From Arthrobacter citreus (GTDB lineage Bacteria > Actinomycetota > Actinomycetes > Actinomycetales > Micrococcaceae): a DNA stretch of 64,000 nt. The notes below the pieces were generated by a model. It ran no database searches. It had not been told where the DNA came from and saw nothing but the letters and a program-made list of their open reading frames with translations. Where the stretch lies: positions 1,302,001 to 1,366,000 of the forward strand of contig NZ_VTFV01000002.1 of NCBI RefSeq assembly GCF_009192745.1. The letters run 5' to 3'. This document shows, in pieces, positions 1-9,000 of the stretch (positions are counted from its first letter, which is position 1; each line of letters begins with the position of its first letter). Both the position numbers and the translations under genes were made by a program.

Positions 1-1
1 G

Positions 2-373
2 ACGTTTGCCAGTGCTGATCCGGAGCTGGCCCAGGCCCGCGGCGTTCCCGTGGGCGCGCTGTCTATCGTGTTTATGTTCCTTCTGGGGCTTTCGGTGGCA
101 TTGTCCATCCAGGTTGTTGGAGCCCTTCTGGTCCTTTCGCTCCTTATTACTCCGGCTGCCGCTGCCCTCCTAGTGACCTCCTCGCCCCGGCTGGTAGTGG
201 GACTGAGTGTCATTTTTGCCCTGGTTTCTGCTGTTGGCGGCATTCTTCTGGCCCTTGGCGGCCGGATTCCGATCAGCCCATATGTGACCACGATTTCGTT
301 TGCCATCTACTTGGTCTGCCGCGTCATCATGGCTGTCCGTAATCGGAACCGGCGATTGGTTACTGCTGCCTGA
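2..373 (+). CDS. Metal (Zn/Mn) ABC transporter permease, C-terminal part
   Basis: This is the last 123 residues of an ABC-3 family permease; the gene begins before the window. The first visible residues (ADPELAQARGVPV) match the conserved cytoplasmic loop of ZnuB/MntB-type permeases. At least three hydrophobic membrane segments follow, and the tail is short and basic (RNRNRR). The family forms the membrane channel for zinc or manganese import together with an ATPase and a solute-binding protein, which should lie just upstream. A Zur-type regulator at 3423-3842 fits zinc as the substrate, but that is inference from neighbourhood. Confidence 0.85.
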   Translation, partial: TFASADPELAQARGVPVGALSIVFMFLLGLSVALSIQVVGALLVLSLLITPAAAALLVTSSPRLVVGLSVIFALVSAVGGILLALGGRIPISPYVTTISFAIYLVCRVIMAVRNRNRRLVTAA

Positions 374-500
374 GCCGGTGAGCCGGTGAGCCGGTGAGTC
401 GGAGAGTCGGAGAGTCGGTGACTCGGCGAGCGGTAGCCGGTGAATCGGTGAATCGGTGAATCGGTGACTCGGCGAGCGGTAGCCGGTGATTGAACCGGCT
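372..500. repeat. Degenerate short tandem repeat with a 29-bp direct duplication
   Basis: Directly after the permease stop codon lie about a dozen copies of an 8-9 bp unit based on GAGCCGGT / GAATCGGT / GAGTCGGA. An exact 29-bp block containing GACTCGGCGAGCGGTAGCC occurs at 415-443 and again at 461-489. The patch looks like slipped-strand expansion. There is no conserved-repeat and unique-spacer pattern, so it is not a CRISPR array. The rest of the gap (about 500-687) shows no gene or signal that I recognise. Confidence 0.8.
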
Positions 501-687
501 TGAGGCAGAGGACAGGTGTGTCGGCGGGAGCCGGTGAGCTGGTGACTGCGCCGGCGGTGCCGAACGGTTGGCATCCTCCAGGCGGCTACAGCTGCTGGTT
601 CTATCCGGGCCTGACTGTTCTCGGCCCGCTGTGCTCTGAAGAATTCCGCAGCCGCCGCTATGCACTGCACAGGAGCTGCTTGCCCCT

Positions 688-2895
688 CTAGAAGGGAGGC
701 GGATCGTCGTCTGGCGGTTGGGGCGTGGTTTCGGGGCGGAGCTGAGGATCCGATGGCCTGAGATTTCGTGGGCTCGGCAGGTATTCCAGTGTGGGGTCGG
801 TGGTGTAGGTGCGGCCGGTGGGTGAGTTCCATTCGATGGTTCCGGCCTCGGGTTGGCGTGCTTTCCAGTGGCCGAGGGTTTTGAACCGGTGGTGTTTGGG
901 GCAGAGGTGTTCCAGGTTGGTGTGGTCTGTTGGTCCGCCGTGTGCGTATGGGGTGGTGTGGTCGATCTCTGCGTGGGTGACATTTACTGGACAGCCGGGG
1001 AACCTGCAGGTTCCGTCCCTGGCCTGGAGCCAGCGTTTGAGTCCTGCAGGGATGCGTCGTGTCCGTCCCACGGTGAGGATTTCGCCGGTAGCCGGGTCCT
1101 GCAGCAGGGGTGTCCAGTGCAGGGCCTCAAGGATCATCGAGCGTGCAGTCTCGGCACTGATGGGTCCGTATCCGTTGAGTTCGGCCGGGTTCTCGTCCAG
1201 TCCGGCAAGGGTGTCTGCGTTGATCAGGACCATGACTTCGGTGCGGACTTTGGAGCGGTCGCGGTTGTTGGTGCGGTCCCGGTTCTGGGTCCGGTATCTT
1301 TCGGCCCGGCGGGGTCGCTTGTCCTGCCCGGAGTTACCGGCGGCAGTGCTGGTGGTACCGGCGGCGGTGCTGGCGCTACCGCTACCGGTGCGGCCCGTTG
1401 TACTAGCACCCGCCTCAGCTCCGGTTCCTGTTGCGGTTCCGGTGCAACCCTGTACATCAGCAGCCCCCTCTGTTCCTGTTCCGATTCCAGTTCCGGATCC
1501 GATTGGTGAACCTGTGCCTGTGGAACTTGTCCCCAAGTGCGGGCATGGAGCGTCCTCGGGCTCGGTGGGCTGTGTGCCGGCCTGCTCCGTAAGGAGCAGT
1601 TCGGTGAGGGTGTCTGCGCGGAGCTGGTCCATGGTGCGGGGGTCTCCGGCTCGTTTGCCGGCTTTCGCTGCACCGGTGAGCGCGGCGAACATGGCCTGGC
1701 CTTTCTCCGCGGCGATGATCGCGCTGAGGCAGGACATGCCATCGGGCAGGGGCTGGAACATCACACGGCGTTTGTCCTTGGCCTCACGGTGACGGGCAGG
1801 GATCAGGTCCGGGAAGCGGGACTCGCGGAGCCTGCGGGCTCGGCGCCCGAACCCGGCAGCGGTCCTGCCCTCGGCTGCTGCCAGCAGATCGCGTTCGAAC
1901 GCAGCACGGACTGTGAGGGCTGCACCGGCAGGCCCATCGACGGCTGCGCCTGCGGCTGCTTCGCCCGGCCCGTCCGACCCGGCTGCCCCGCTTACCGGAC
2001 CATACTGCACTCCATCTGCCCCATCCGGTCCGGCTGCTCCACCGGCTCCGCCTGCTCCCTCCGGTCCGCCCGGCCCGGTTTGCCCGAACAGCGCGCCCTG
2101 GTCCTCCAGGCCGAGATCCAGCTGACCGGACTCCCCATCAGGCGGCGTCCCGGCGCCGGCTAGTGCGGCTGCGTCATCTGAACCCGCGCCAGCACCCGGT
2201 TCCGGCTGCGGTTCGAGGATATCGGCGGGGAGGTTTTGGGTCTCTTCGAGGATGATGCGGGCGTGCTGGAGAGCGATCTTTCCCTCGGATAATCTGGCCA
2301 GGGTCTGCGGAGCCTGAAGACACAGGCGGGTGGATTCGCTGATGAGCTGCATCGCCGTCATGTGCGGGATGTTCAGGACAGTGGATGCCTCGGCTGCAGC
2401 CAAACTCATGGCCAGGGCGGGTTCTTCGCGTCCGGAGGCCTCAGCGATATCCCTGGCGAAAAGCACTTCCAGCCGGGCGGCAACACGGGCCTGCTGGGCC
2501 TGCGCCCAGGAGATGAGCATGCCCAGACGCTCAAGCGCGGACACGGTTTCCGCATACCCCAGGGCCTCCGGACCGCGGAGTGATAACTGCCCGGCGAACC
2601 CCTCAGGCAAAGACTCGGGCACATGGTCTTCAACCAAGGCAGGATCAGCGCAGAACACCTCGCCGGAAGGAACGGGGAAACCGGGGCCAGGATGAGACGA
2701 GGACAGGAAGTCGGTACGCGCGGCCGGATCATCCTGCCCGGCCCGGCCAGCACCCGGAACACTATCGGCGGCACCCGGGGAACCACCCTGCCCGGCCCGG
2801 CCAGCACCCGGAACACCACCCGGCGCACCACCCGGCGCACCCTTCATTTCCCGGTCAGCTGACCGGGAAAACGGGGTGTCCGAGGAGCGGTTCAT
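688..2895 (-). CDS. DUF222 / HNH endonuclease domain protein
   Basis: This 735-residue protein has the two-domain layout of the actinobacterial DUF222-HNH family (related to the M. tuberculosis 13E12 repeat proteins). DUF222 occupies the middle. A C-terminal HNH motif contains CRFPGC, EIDHTTPYAHGG and CPKHH, a zinc-supported nuclease site. A low-complexity Gly/Thr/Ser linker of about 60 residues precedes the HNH part. The disordered N-terminus holds a repeated VPGAGRAGQ element encoded by an exact 30-bp DNA repeat (2733-2762 and 2787-2816). I chose the ATG at 2895; ATGs at 2925 and 2961 are possible. The family is multicopy in Arthrobacter-type genomes and its cellular role is unknown. It sits between the metal permease and the Zur-type gene and may be an insertion. 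Confidence 0.85.
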   Translation of the reverse strand: MNRSSDTPFSRSADREMKGAPGGAPGGVPGAGRAGQGGSPGAADSVPGAGRAGQDDPAARTDFLSSSHPGPGFPVPSGEVFCADPALVEDHVPESLPEGFAGQLSLRGPEALGYAETVSALERLGMLISWAQAQQARVAARLEVLFARDIAEASGREEPALAMSLAAAEASTVLNIPHMTAMQLISESTRLCLQAPQTLARLSEGKIALQHARIILEETQNLPADILEPQPEPGAGAGSDDAAALAGAGTPPDGESGQLDLGLEDQGALFGQTGPGGPEGAGGAGGAAGPDGADGVQYGPVSGAAGSDGPGEAAAGAAVDGPAGAALTVRAAFERDLLAAAEGRTAAGFGRRARRLRESRFPDLIPARHREAKDKRRVMFQPLPDGMSCLSAIIAAEKGQAMFAALTGAAKAGKRAGDPRTMDQLRADTLTELLLTEQAGTQPTEPEDAPCPHLGTSSTGTGSPIGSGTGIGTGTEGAADVQGCTGTATGTGAEAGASTTGRTGSGSASTAAGTTSTAAGNSGQDKRPRRAERYRTQNRDRTNNRDRSKVRTEVMVLINADTLAGLDENPAELNGYGPISAETARSMILEALHWTPLLQDPATGEILTVGRTRRIPAGLKRWLQARDGTCRFPGCPVNVTHAEIDHTTPYAHGGPTDHTNLEHLCPKHHRFKTLGHWKARQPEAGTIEWNSPTGRTYTTDPTLEYLPSPRNLRPSDPQLRPETTPQPPDDDPPPF

Positions 2896-3422
2896 ACCCC
2901 TAACACTCTCAGCTGCCACCGACATTCCAGGGCCTAAATCAGCCGTTTTTCGGGGCCTCATTTACCGGTCATTTACCTGCTTTTCTCTTCAGTCAGCAGT
3001 CGTAATACGGGCGTGGAGCCGAGCGCGGAGGCATGTCAAAAGAGTCATGCGAGCGGTATGTGATGGCAGGCAGGGCGATGGTAGGGGGCGTGGTGAATGG
3101 GCTGCGTGCCCTCTAGGTCCGGGCGTGGGCAGGCAGACCGAACCGGGGAGTGCAAAGCAGCCGGCCTGCCGTGTAGCTCGCAGGCAGGCAGGCAAAGTGA
3201 GCGGTAAGCGCGACAGCAGACGCCTCCCTCTCCAGCTCCCGGAGATGGAACTCAGCGGGGACAGAAGGACGCACCGGGTGCCTTACCGTGAAGCTCCGAA
3301 GATGGGCTGGACTCGTCAGGACAGAAATGCAGACCCGAAAGCTCCTGCAGCACAATGACAGTCAATAAAAACCTGGTAACGCAACGGAAGGTTTAGACGA
3401 GCGCCAGAAGTAAACCCGCGAA
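2896..3422. other. Long intergenic region without a gene
   Basis: This stretch of more than 500 bp lies between the start of the DUF222-HNH gene and the end of the Zur-type gene, both on the minus strand. It must hold the DUF222 gene promoter and the end of the zur transcript. Several copies of GGCAGGCAG occur around 3067-3190. I found no convincing ORF, tRNA or strong terminator. Frames open here have neither a ribosome binding site nor family resemblance. Confidence 0.5.
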
Positions 3423-3842
3423 CTACCGCGAGCACTCGGGACAAAGCCCAAAGACCTCAACAGTGTGTGCAACTTCAGTGAAACCGTGCTCACGGCCCAG
3501 ACGCGCTGCCCAGCTCTCGACAGCAGGAGCCTCAACCTCCACTGCCTTCCCGCAGTTGCGGCAAACAAGGTGGTGGTGATGATGCTCCGCCTCGCAGCGG
3601 CGGTAGAGAACTTCACCGTCGGCGCCACGGAGAACATCAACCTGCTCGTCGTCGGCCATGGATTGCAGAATCCGGTAAGTGGTAGCCAGCGAGACCTTTT
3701 CACCACGGTCCTGGAGAAGACGGTGAAGCTCCTGGGTGCTCACGAAGTCGTCAAGGGAATCCAAAGTGCGGCCCACAGCAACCCGCTGGCGGGTTACCCG
3801 GGGCTCGGCAGTCCGCCGCGAAGACGATGGCTGCGCTGACAT
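3423..3842 (-). CDS. zur: Fur family regulator, probable zinc uptake regulator Zur
   Basis: At 139 residues this has the normal Fur/Zur length. Residues about 15-75 form the winged helix domain. A histidine run (HHHHH, 87-91) and two CxxC pairs (C94/C97 and C134/C137) supply the metal sites. The dimerisation region (PAVESWAARLGREHGF, HTVEVFGLCPEC) resembles actinobacterial Zur more than Fur. Zur with bound zinc represses zinc importers, which fits the metal permease upstream. The ATG has a good ribosome binding site (AGGAGG). Unusually, the gene faces away from the permease and is separated from it by the DUF222-HNH gene. The choice of Zur over Fur is inference. Confidence 0.85.
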   Translation of the reverse strand: MSAQPSSSRRTAEPRVTRQRVAVGRTLDSLDDFVSTQELHRLLQDRGEKVSLATTYRILQSMADDEQVDVLRGADGEVLYRRCEAEHHHHHLVCRNCGKAVEVEAPAVESWAARLGREHGFTEVAHTVEVFGLCPECSR

Positions 3843-3991
3843 GGAAGCCTCCTGGCTGACTCGGGATTGGCTGACGGGGAGTGGCTAAGTGGAAATTGCC
3901 GAGGGGAAACTGGCTGACGGAAATTGGACCTGACCCCAGATTATCAGCGTTGGCACACCGCGCCTGCGGCGGGGTCACACATCACCCGGAG

Positions 3992-3997
3992 TATCGT
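3992..3997 (+). promoter_or_regulatory. -10 box (TATCGT), leaderless start of MBL gene
   Basis: A TAnnnT-like hexamer ends exactly 6 nt before the ATG at 4004, so transcription should start on or next to the start codon. No clear -35 is visible. Confidence 0.5.
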
Positions 3998-4003
3998 GAC
4001 CCT

Positions 4004-4663
4004 ATGAAAATGACCAAGTACACGCATTCATGTGTCCGGTTCGAAAAAGATGGATCAGTCCTGGTACTGGATCCGGGCAACTTTTCCGAGGTCGAAGAAG
4101 CACTGCGGGACGCGAACGCGATCCTGCTGACCCACGAGCACGCAGACCACATCGACCGGGAACAGGTGCTGCCCATTCTGGCTGAACGCCCGGACCTGCA
4201 GCTCCACGCACCTGCGGCACTGGCAGCATCACTGCGCAACGAAGCAGCAGAGGACGCACAGGACCGCATCTTCGACGTGGAACCGAACACCGTCCAGCAG
4301 ATCGCAGGAATCTCGGTACGCTCCTTCGGCGGACAGCATGCGCTGATCCATCCCCTGATTCCGATGGTGGAAAACCTCGCGTACCTGATCGAAGACCGGA
4401 TCTACCACCCGGGAGACTCCTTCACGGTACCCAACGGCCTCAAGGCTGAGGTGCTGCTGGTTCCCCTCCACGCGCCGTGGTCCAAGGTGGGAGAGGTCAT
4501 CGACTTCGTCATCGCCGTCGGGGCCCAAACCGCGCACCCCATCCACGACGCCCTGCTGAACGGAAAGGGCCGGGGAATCGTGGAAAAGCACCTCGAACGC
4601 TTCGGCGGAATGTACGGAACGAGCTACCAGCCGCTGGCACCGGGCGACGTGGTGGAACTGTGA
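4004..4663 (+). CDS. MBL-fold metal-dependent hydrolase
   Basis: This 219-residue protein has a metallo-beta-lactamase fold close to the UlaG/YycJ-like small hydrolases. The metal motif THEHADHID (HxHxDH) lies near residue 43. Later metal-ligand regions include HPGDSF and a histidine in AHPIHD. The substrate cannot be read from sequence. The ATG at 4004 is preferred because the family begins with the strand MKMTKYTHSC and a -10-like box lies 6 nt upstream. The stop overlaps the next gene by 4 nt (GTGA), so it is cotranscribed with the rhodanese and probably the HIT gene. Confidence 0.85.
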   Translation: MKMTKYTHSCVRFEKDGSVLVLDPGNFSEVEEALRDANAILLTHEHADHIDREQVLPILAERPDLQLHAPAALAASLRNEAAEDAQDRIFDVEPNTVQQIAGISVRSFGGQHALIHPLIPMVENLAYLIEDRIYHPGDSFTVPNGLKAEVLLVPLHAPWSKVGEVIDFVIAVGAQTAHPIHDALLNGKGRGIVEKHLERFGGMYGTSYQPLAPGDVVEL

Positions 4664-5499
4664 CAGGAATCCTCATCAGCACAGCCGAGCTCCATGCATC
4701 GCTGGACAACGGAGAGCCGGTACGACTGCTGGACGTGCGCTGGGAGCTGGGCCGCAGCGACGGACACGGCAGGTACTTGAAAGGGCACCTGCCGTCAGCC
4801 GTGTACGTGGACCTGGACACTGAGCTGTCGGCCCCGGCCGGGCCGGGAGGGCGGCACCCGCTGCCCTCGCCGCGGGTTTTTGAGGCACTGGCGAAGGGCT
4901 GGGGAATCAACGACGGCGACACGGTAGTCGCCTACGACGCCTCCGGAGGTGCCGCAGCAGCGCGGGCCTGGTGGCTGCTGCGCCACGCGGGGTTCGGCAA
5001 CGTCCGGCTGCTCGACGGCGGACTGCAGGCATGGCAGGCCGACGGCGGAGCGCTGGAGAGCGGACAAGTCACACCGGTCCCGGGTTCGGTAAGTCTGTCC
5101 TGGGGGCATATGCCCGTCGTGGACATGGCAGGAGTACCCGCATTTGCAGCCGAAGGCGTGCTCATCGACGCACGGGCACCCGAACGCTTCCGAGGAGAAA
5201 GCGAACCCATCGACCCGCAGGCCGGGCACATCCCGGGGGCAATCAACATACCCGCGTCGGGAAACCTTGACGCCAACGGACACTATCTGCTGGTTCCGGA
5301 GCTCAGGCAGCGCTTCCAGGCCGCCGGAGTGGACAGCTCAAAACCAGTGGGCACGTACTGCGGCTCAGGCATCTACGCGTCGGCGCAGGTCGCGGCCCTG
5401 GCCATGGCAGGGATCGAAGCAGCCCTGTATCCCGGGTCGTGGTCGCAATGGTCCTCCACACCCGGACAGCCGGTGGCAACCGGCGCCGCAGACGGGTAG
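4660..5499 (+). CDS. sseA: Sulfurtransferase, tandem rhodanese (thiosulfate/3-mercaptopyruvate type)
   Basis: This 279-residue protein has two rhodanese domains. The N-terminal, inactive domain spans about 10-130 (LLDVRWELG, GHLPSAVYVDLD). The C-terminal, catalytic domain spans about 150-270, with the active loop Cys at residue 234 in YCGSGIYAS. The family moves sulfane sulfur from thiosulfate or 3-mercaptopyruvate to cyanide or other thiophiles in the cytoplasm. The CGSGI loop resembles the thiosulfate-type SseA/CysA loops of actinobacteria, but loop sequence alone does not fix the donor. The GTG start overlaps the MBL stop by 4 nt, implying translational coupling. Confidence 0.88.
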   Translation: MTGILISTAELHASLDNGEPVRLLDVRWELGRSDGHGRYLKGHLPSAVYVDLDTELSAPAGPGGRHPLPSPRVFEALAKGWGINDGDTVVAYDASGGAAAARAWWLLRHAGFGNVRLLDGGLQAWQADGGALESGQVTPVPGSVSLSWGHMPVVDMAGVPAFAAEGVLIDARAPERFRGESEPIDPQAGHIPGAINIPASGNLDANGHYLLVPELRQRFQAAGVDSSKPVGTYCGSGIYASAQVAALAMAGIEAALYPGSWSQWSSTPGQPVATGAADG

Positions 5500-5593
5500 C
5501 GTCAAAGCCATGTTTACCGGCCGTCCCGTTCCGCCCCCGCTGCGCTTGAAGCTGCCGGGCGGGGACCGTCAGCAGCCCGAGCAAGGAGAACGC

Positions 5594-6022
5594 ATGACCA
5601 CGCTTTTCACCAGGATCATCGAGGGTGAAATCCCCGGCCGCTTCGTCTGGAAGGACGACGACGTCGTTGCCTTCCTGAGCATCGGCCCCCTCGCGGACGG
5701 GCACACCCTGGTGGTCCCGCGCCAGGAGATCGATAAATGGACGGACGCCCCGGCTGACCTCCTGGCCAGGATGACGGCCGTCGCCCAGGCCATCGGCCAG
5801 GTCCAGGTGGACGTCTTCGGCGCAGAGCGTGCCGGGCTGACCATTGCAGGCTTCGAAATCGACCATCTGCACATCCACGTCTGGCCGGCGAACTCGCTGC
5901 AGGACTTCGACTTCAGCCGCGCGGAAACCAACCCCGACCAGGACAAGATGGCAGCGAACGCCGAGAAGCTCCGCGAAGGCCTCCGGGCAGCGGGCCACGG
6001 CGAGTTCGTTCCTCAGGCCTAG
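5594..6022 (+). CDS. HIT family nucleotide hydrolase/transferase
   Basis: At 142 residues this has the typical HIT-domain length. It carries the N-terminal FTRIIEGEIPG motif, HTLVVP at 37-42 and the histidine triad HLHIHVW (H91, H93, H95), where the middle His is the nucleophile in the family. HIT proteins hydrolyse nucleoside phosphoramidates or dinucleotides in the cytosol. The ATG at 5594 follows AAGGAG by a normal distance, so the longer upstream reading frame, which overlaps the rhodanese gene, was rejected. It lies 94 nt after the rhodanese gene and is probably in the same operon. Confidence 0.93.
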   Translation: MTTLFTRIIEGEIPGRFVWKDDDVVAFLSIGPLADGHTLVVPRQEIDKWTDAPADLLARMTAVAQAIGQVQVDVFGAERAGLTIAGFEIDHLHIHVWPANSLQDFDFSRAETNPDQDKMAANAEKLREGLRAAGHGEFVPQA

Positions 6023-6029
6023 ACCAGAA

Positions 6030-6049
6030 CGGGCAGGGGACGCTGCCCG
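6030..6049. terminator. Small hairpin between convergent HIT and hrpA genes
   Basis: CGGGCAG (6030-6036) and CTGCCCG (6043-6049) pair perfectly around a 6-nt loop in the 56-bp gap between two convergent genes. No T-tract follows, so this is only a weak terminator candidate. Confidence 0.4.
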
Positions 6050-6078
6050 GCAACAATCAGCCGCCGCCAACCCGGCGA

Positions 6079-9000
6079 CTATGCCGGAGCCAGCGCCTGG
6101 TTCAGGGCGGTCCGGATCCGTTTCTCAGAAACGGACCGGGCCGTTCCCAGTTCCTGCGCAAAGAAGCTGATCCGCAGTTCCTCGATCATCCAACGGACTT
6201 CGGCCAGGGCGGGCGGAGTTCCGCGCCCGGGCACCAAAGCCGCGACGGCGTCGTCGTATTCATCTTCGAGGCCCTGCACCACAGCCATGCTCAGCGAATC
6301 GCGCTGCACATTGGTGGGCAGTTTCTCCAGCCGCCGCTCGATGCCGGCCAGGTAACGCGGCAGCTGCGCCAGCTGCGCGTAGCCGGTGCGTGCCACAAAA
6401 CCGGGATAGACCAGCTGATCCAGCTGGGCACGGATGTCATTGAGCGCCGAAATAAGCGCCAGCGACGTGGTGCCCTTGAGCTGCTTCTGGATGCGGCGGG
6501 TGCTGGAGAGGACCTTCTCCACGATCGCCGTCACAGTGAAGACCGTGTCGATCAGCTCTGCCCGCACCTGCTCATACAGTGCGTCGAACTCGGTGCGCGT
6601 CCAGGGGAGGGCCTCCGGGGTGAGCTTGTCGACCGCGGCGAGCGTGCAGTCCTGGATCAGGGCGGCCACGCTCCCGTGCGGATTCTGGCTGAAGGTGAGC
6701 TTCTCGGCATTGCTCAGGTGTTCCAGCACGTACTTCGCGGGGCTTGGCACCCGCAGGGCAAGCAGCCGGATCACTCCGCCGCGCATGGCAGCTTCCTGCT
6801 CGGCGGCGCTCTGGAAAACCCGCAGGCCGGCGGTGGAGCCTTCATCCACCAGCGCGGGGTAGCCGGTGACCGTGTGCCCGGCAACCAGGGTGTCGATCCG
6901 CCGCTCGATGCTTCCGACGCTCCACTCGGTGAGGCCGGTTTCTTCACGGAAGGACGGCGACGCCTGCCCGTTGGAGGCACCGTTTGTCGCACCGGACCCG
7001 CCGGCCCGGGCCGGCTTGCCCTTGGCAGCCTTCGGTGCCGGCTTCACCGTCCCGGGCGTGGCACCCAGCGACTCGGCGATGGCCCGGCGGGTGGCCGGAG
7101 CAAGGGATTCCTGCAACGCGGCAAGGTCCTTGCCCTCATCCAGGACGCGGCCGGATGAATCCACCACGGAGAACCGCATGCGCAGGTGCTCCGGAATCGC
7201 CTCCCAGTTCCAGGATCCGGGCGGAATGATGTGCCCCTTCAACCGCCGCAGGGCCAGTTCCAGCGACGGTTCCAGGGGATCCGACGCCGGATCGAAGTCC
7301 GCCGCCAGGGCCGCCGCAGCGGCACGCGCCACGTCAGGGGCCGGAATGAAGTTTTTCCGTACAGCCTTCGGCAGCGACTTGATCAGGGCGGTGATCAGCT
7401 CAGCACGCAGGCCCGGAATCTGCCAGCGGAACGGTTCGGGATCCAGCTGGTTCAGGAACAGGACCGGAACCTCCACCGTGACACCGTCGTTGGCTCCCGG
7501 AACCCCGGGAGTGAACTCATAGGAGAGCGGCAGGTCAAAGTCCGCGTAGCGGAAGGTCTTGGGGAACTCGGTCTCATCCAACCCTGCGGCGTCGTCGGTG
7601 CGAAGTGCGTCCGGGTCAAAGTCCAGCAGCTTCGGGTCCTCATGCCGGGCATGTTTCCACCACTTGTCGAAGTGCCGTTCGGAGACCACTTCGCTGCCAA
7701 TGCGTTCGTCGTAGAACTCGAACAGCGTTTCGTCATCCACACGCAGGCCGCGGCGGCGCACCCGGGTCTCCAGCTCTTCGACCTCGGCAAGCAGCGCCTG
7801 GTTGCGGTGGAAGAACTTGTGGTGGGTGCGCCAGTCACCCTCAACGAGGGCATGCCGGATGAACATTTCGCGGGAGAGGACCGGGTCGATCCGGCCGTAG
7901 TTCACGCTGCGGCGCGGAATCACGGGCACCCCGTACAGGGTGACCTTCTCGTAGGCCATCACGGACCCGTTGCGCTTGGACCAGTGCGGTTCGCTGTAGG
8001 TGCGCTTGATCAGGTGCGGGGCGACCTCTTCGACCCACAGCGGATCGAAGCGAGCAGCGATCCGGGCCCAAAGCCGGGACGTTTCCACCAGCTCGGCAGC
8101 CATGACCCAGTCAGGGGACTTCTTGAACAGTGCCGATCCCGGGAAGACGGCGAACCGGGTCCCGCGTGCGCCGGCGTACTCACGCTTGCGCTGATCGTAG
8201 AGACCAATGTGGCTCAGCAGCCCGGACAGCAGGGAAATGTGGACGTCCTTCTCACGCCCCACGGGGTCGACGTCGCCCGGGGAGAGCGTGATGCCCAAGG
8301 GCTTGGCCAGCTGGCGCAGCTGGGCGAACAGGTCCTGCCATTCGCGGATGCGCAGGAAGTTCAGGAACTCGTTTTTGCACAGTTTGCGGAACTGGGAGGA
8401 GGAGAGTTCCTTCTGTTTCTCCTGGACGTAGCGCCACAGGTTCAGGAAGCCGGTGAAGTCCGAGTTCTCATCCACGAACCGCTTGTGCAGCTCGGCTGCC
8501 TTCTGCGCCCGTGCCGGGTCGTCCTTGGACGGCCGTTCGCGGGGATCCTGAATGGTCAGCGCCGCGGCCAGGACCATGACCTCGCGGACACAGCCGCGCT
8601 GCCCGGCTTCCACGATCATCCGGCCGAGGCGGGGATCAACGGGGAGCTGGGCAAGTTTGCGCCCGACGGCGGTGATCCCGCCCTTGGGGGCCAGCGCACC
8701 GAGCTCTCGGAGCAGCAGCGCGCCGTCGTTCACGGCCTTGGGATCCGGCGGCTGGACAAACGGGAAGTCTGCTACATCCTTGGGCCCCTGGGCGACGCCC
8801 ATGGCGGCCATCTGGAGGATGACGGCCGCGAGGTTCGTACGCAGGATTTCCGGATCGGTGAACTCCGGCCGGGCTTCGAAGTCCTCTTCCGAGTAGAGCC
8901 GGATGGCGATGCCGTCGGAGACGCGGCCGCAGCGGCCGGAGCGCTGGTTCGCCGACGCCTGGGAAATGCGTTCGATGGGCAGGCGCTGCACCTTGGTGCG

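Noticed and set aside
372-500. CRISPR-like array
   Set aside because: The units are 8-9 bp and contiguous. There are no spacers of uniform length and no cas genes nearby.
809-1792. A 327-codon plus-strand frame rich in Val/Pro/Ser inside the DUF222-HNH gene
   Set aside because: The composition reflects the reverse complement of the Gly/Thr linker. The minus strand has the HNH motif and the family match.
2876-3358. A 160-codon plus-strand ORF in the DUF222-zur gap
   Set aside because: There is no ribosome binding site or similarity, the composition is Arg-rich and random-looking, and it overlaps the DUF222 start region.
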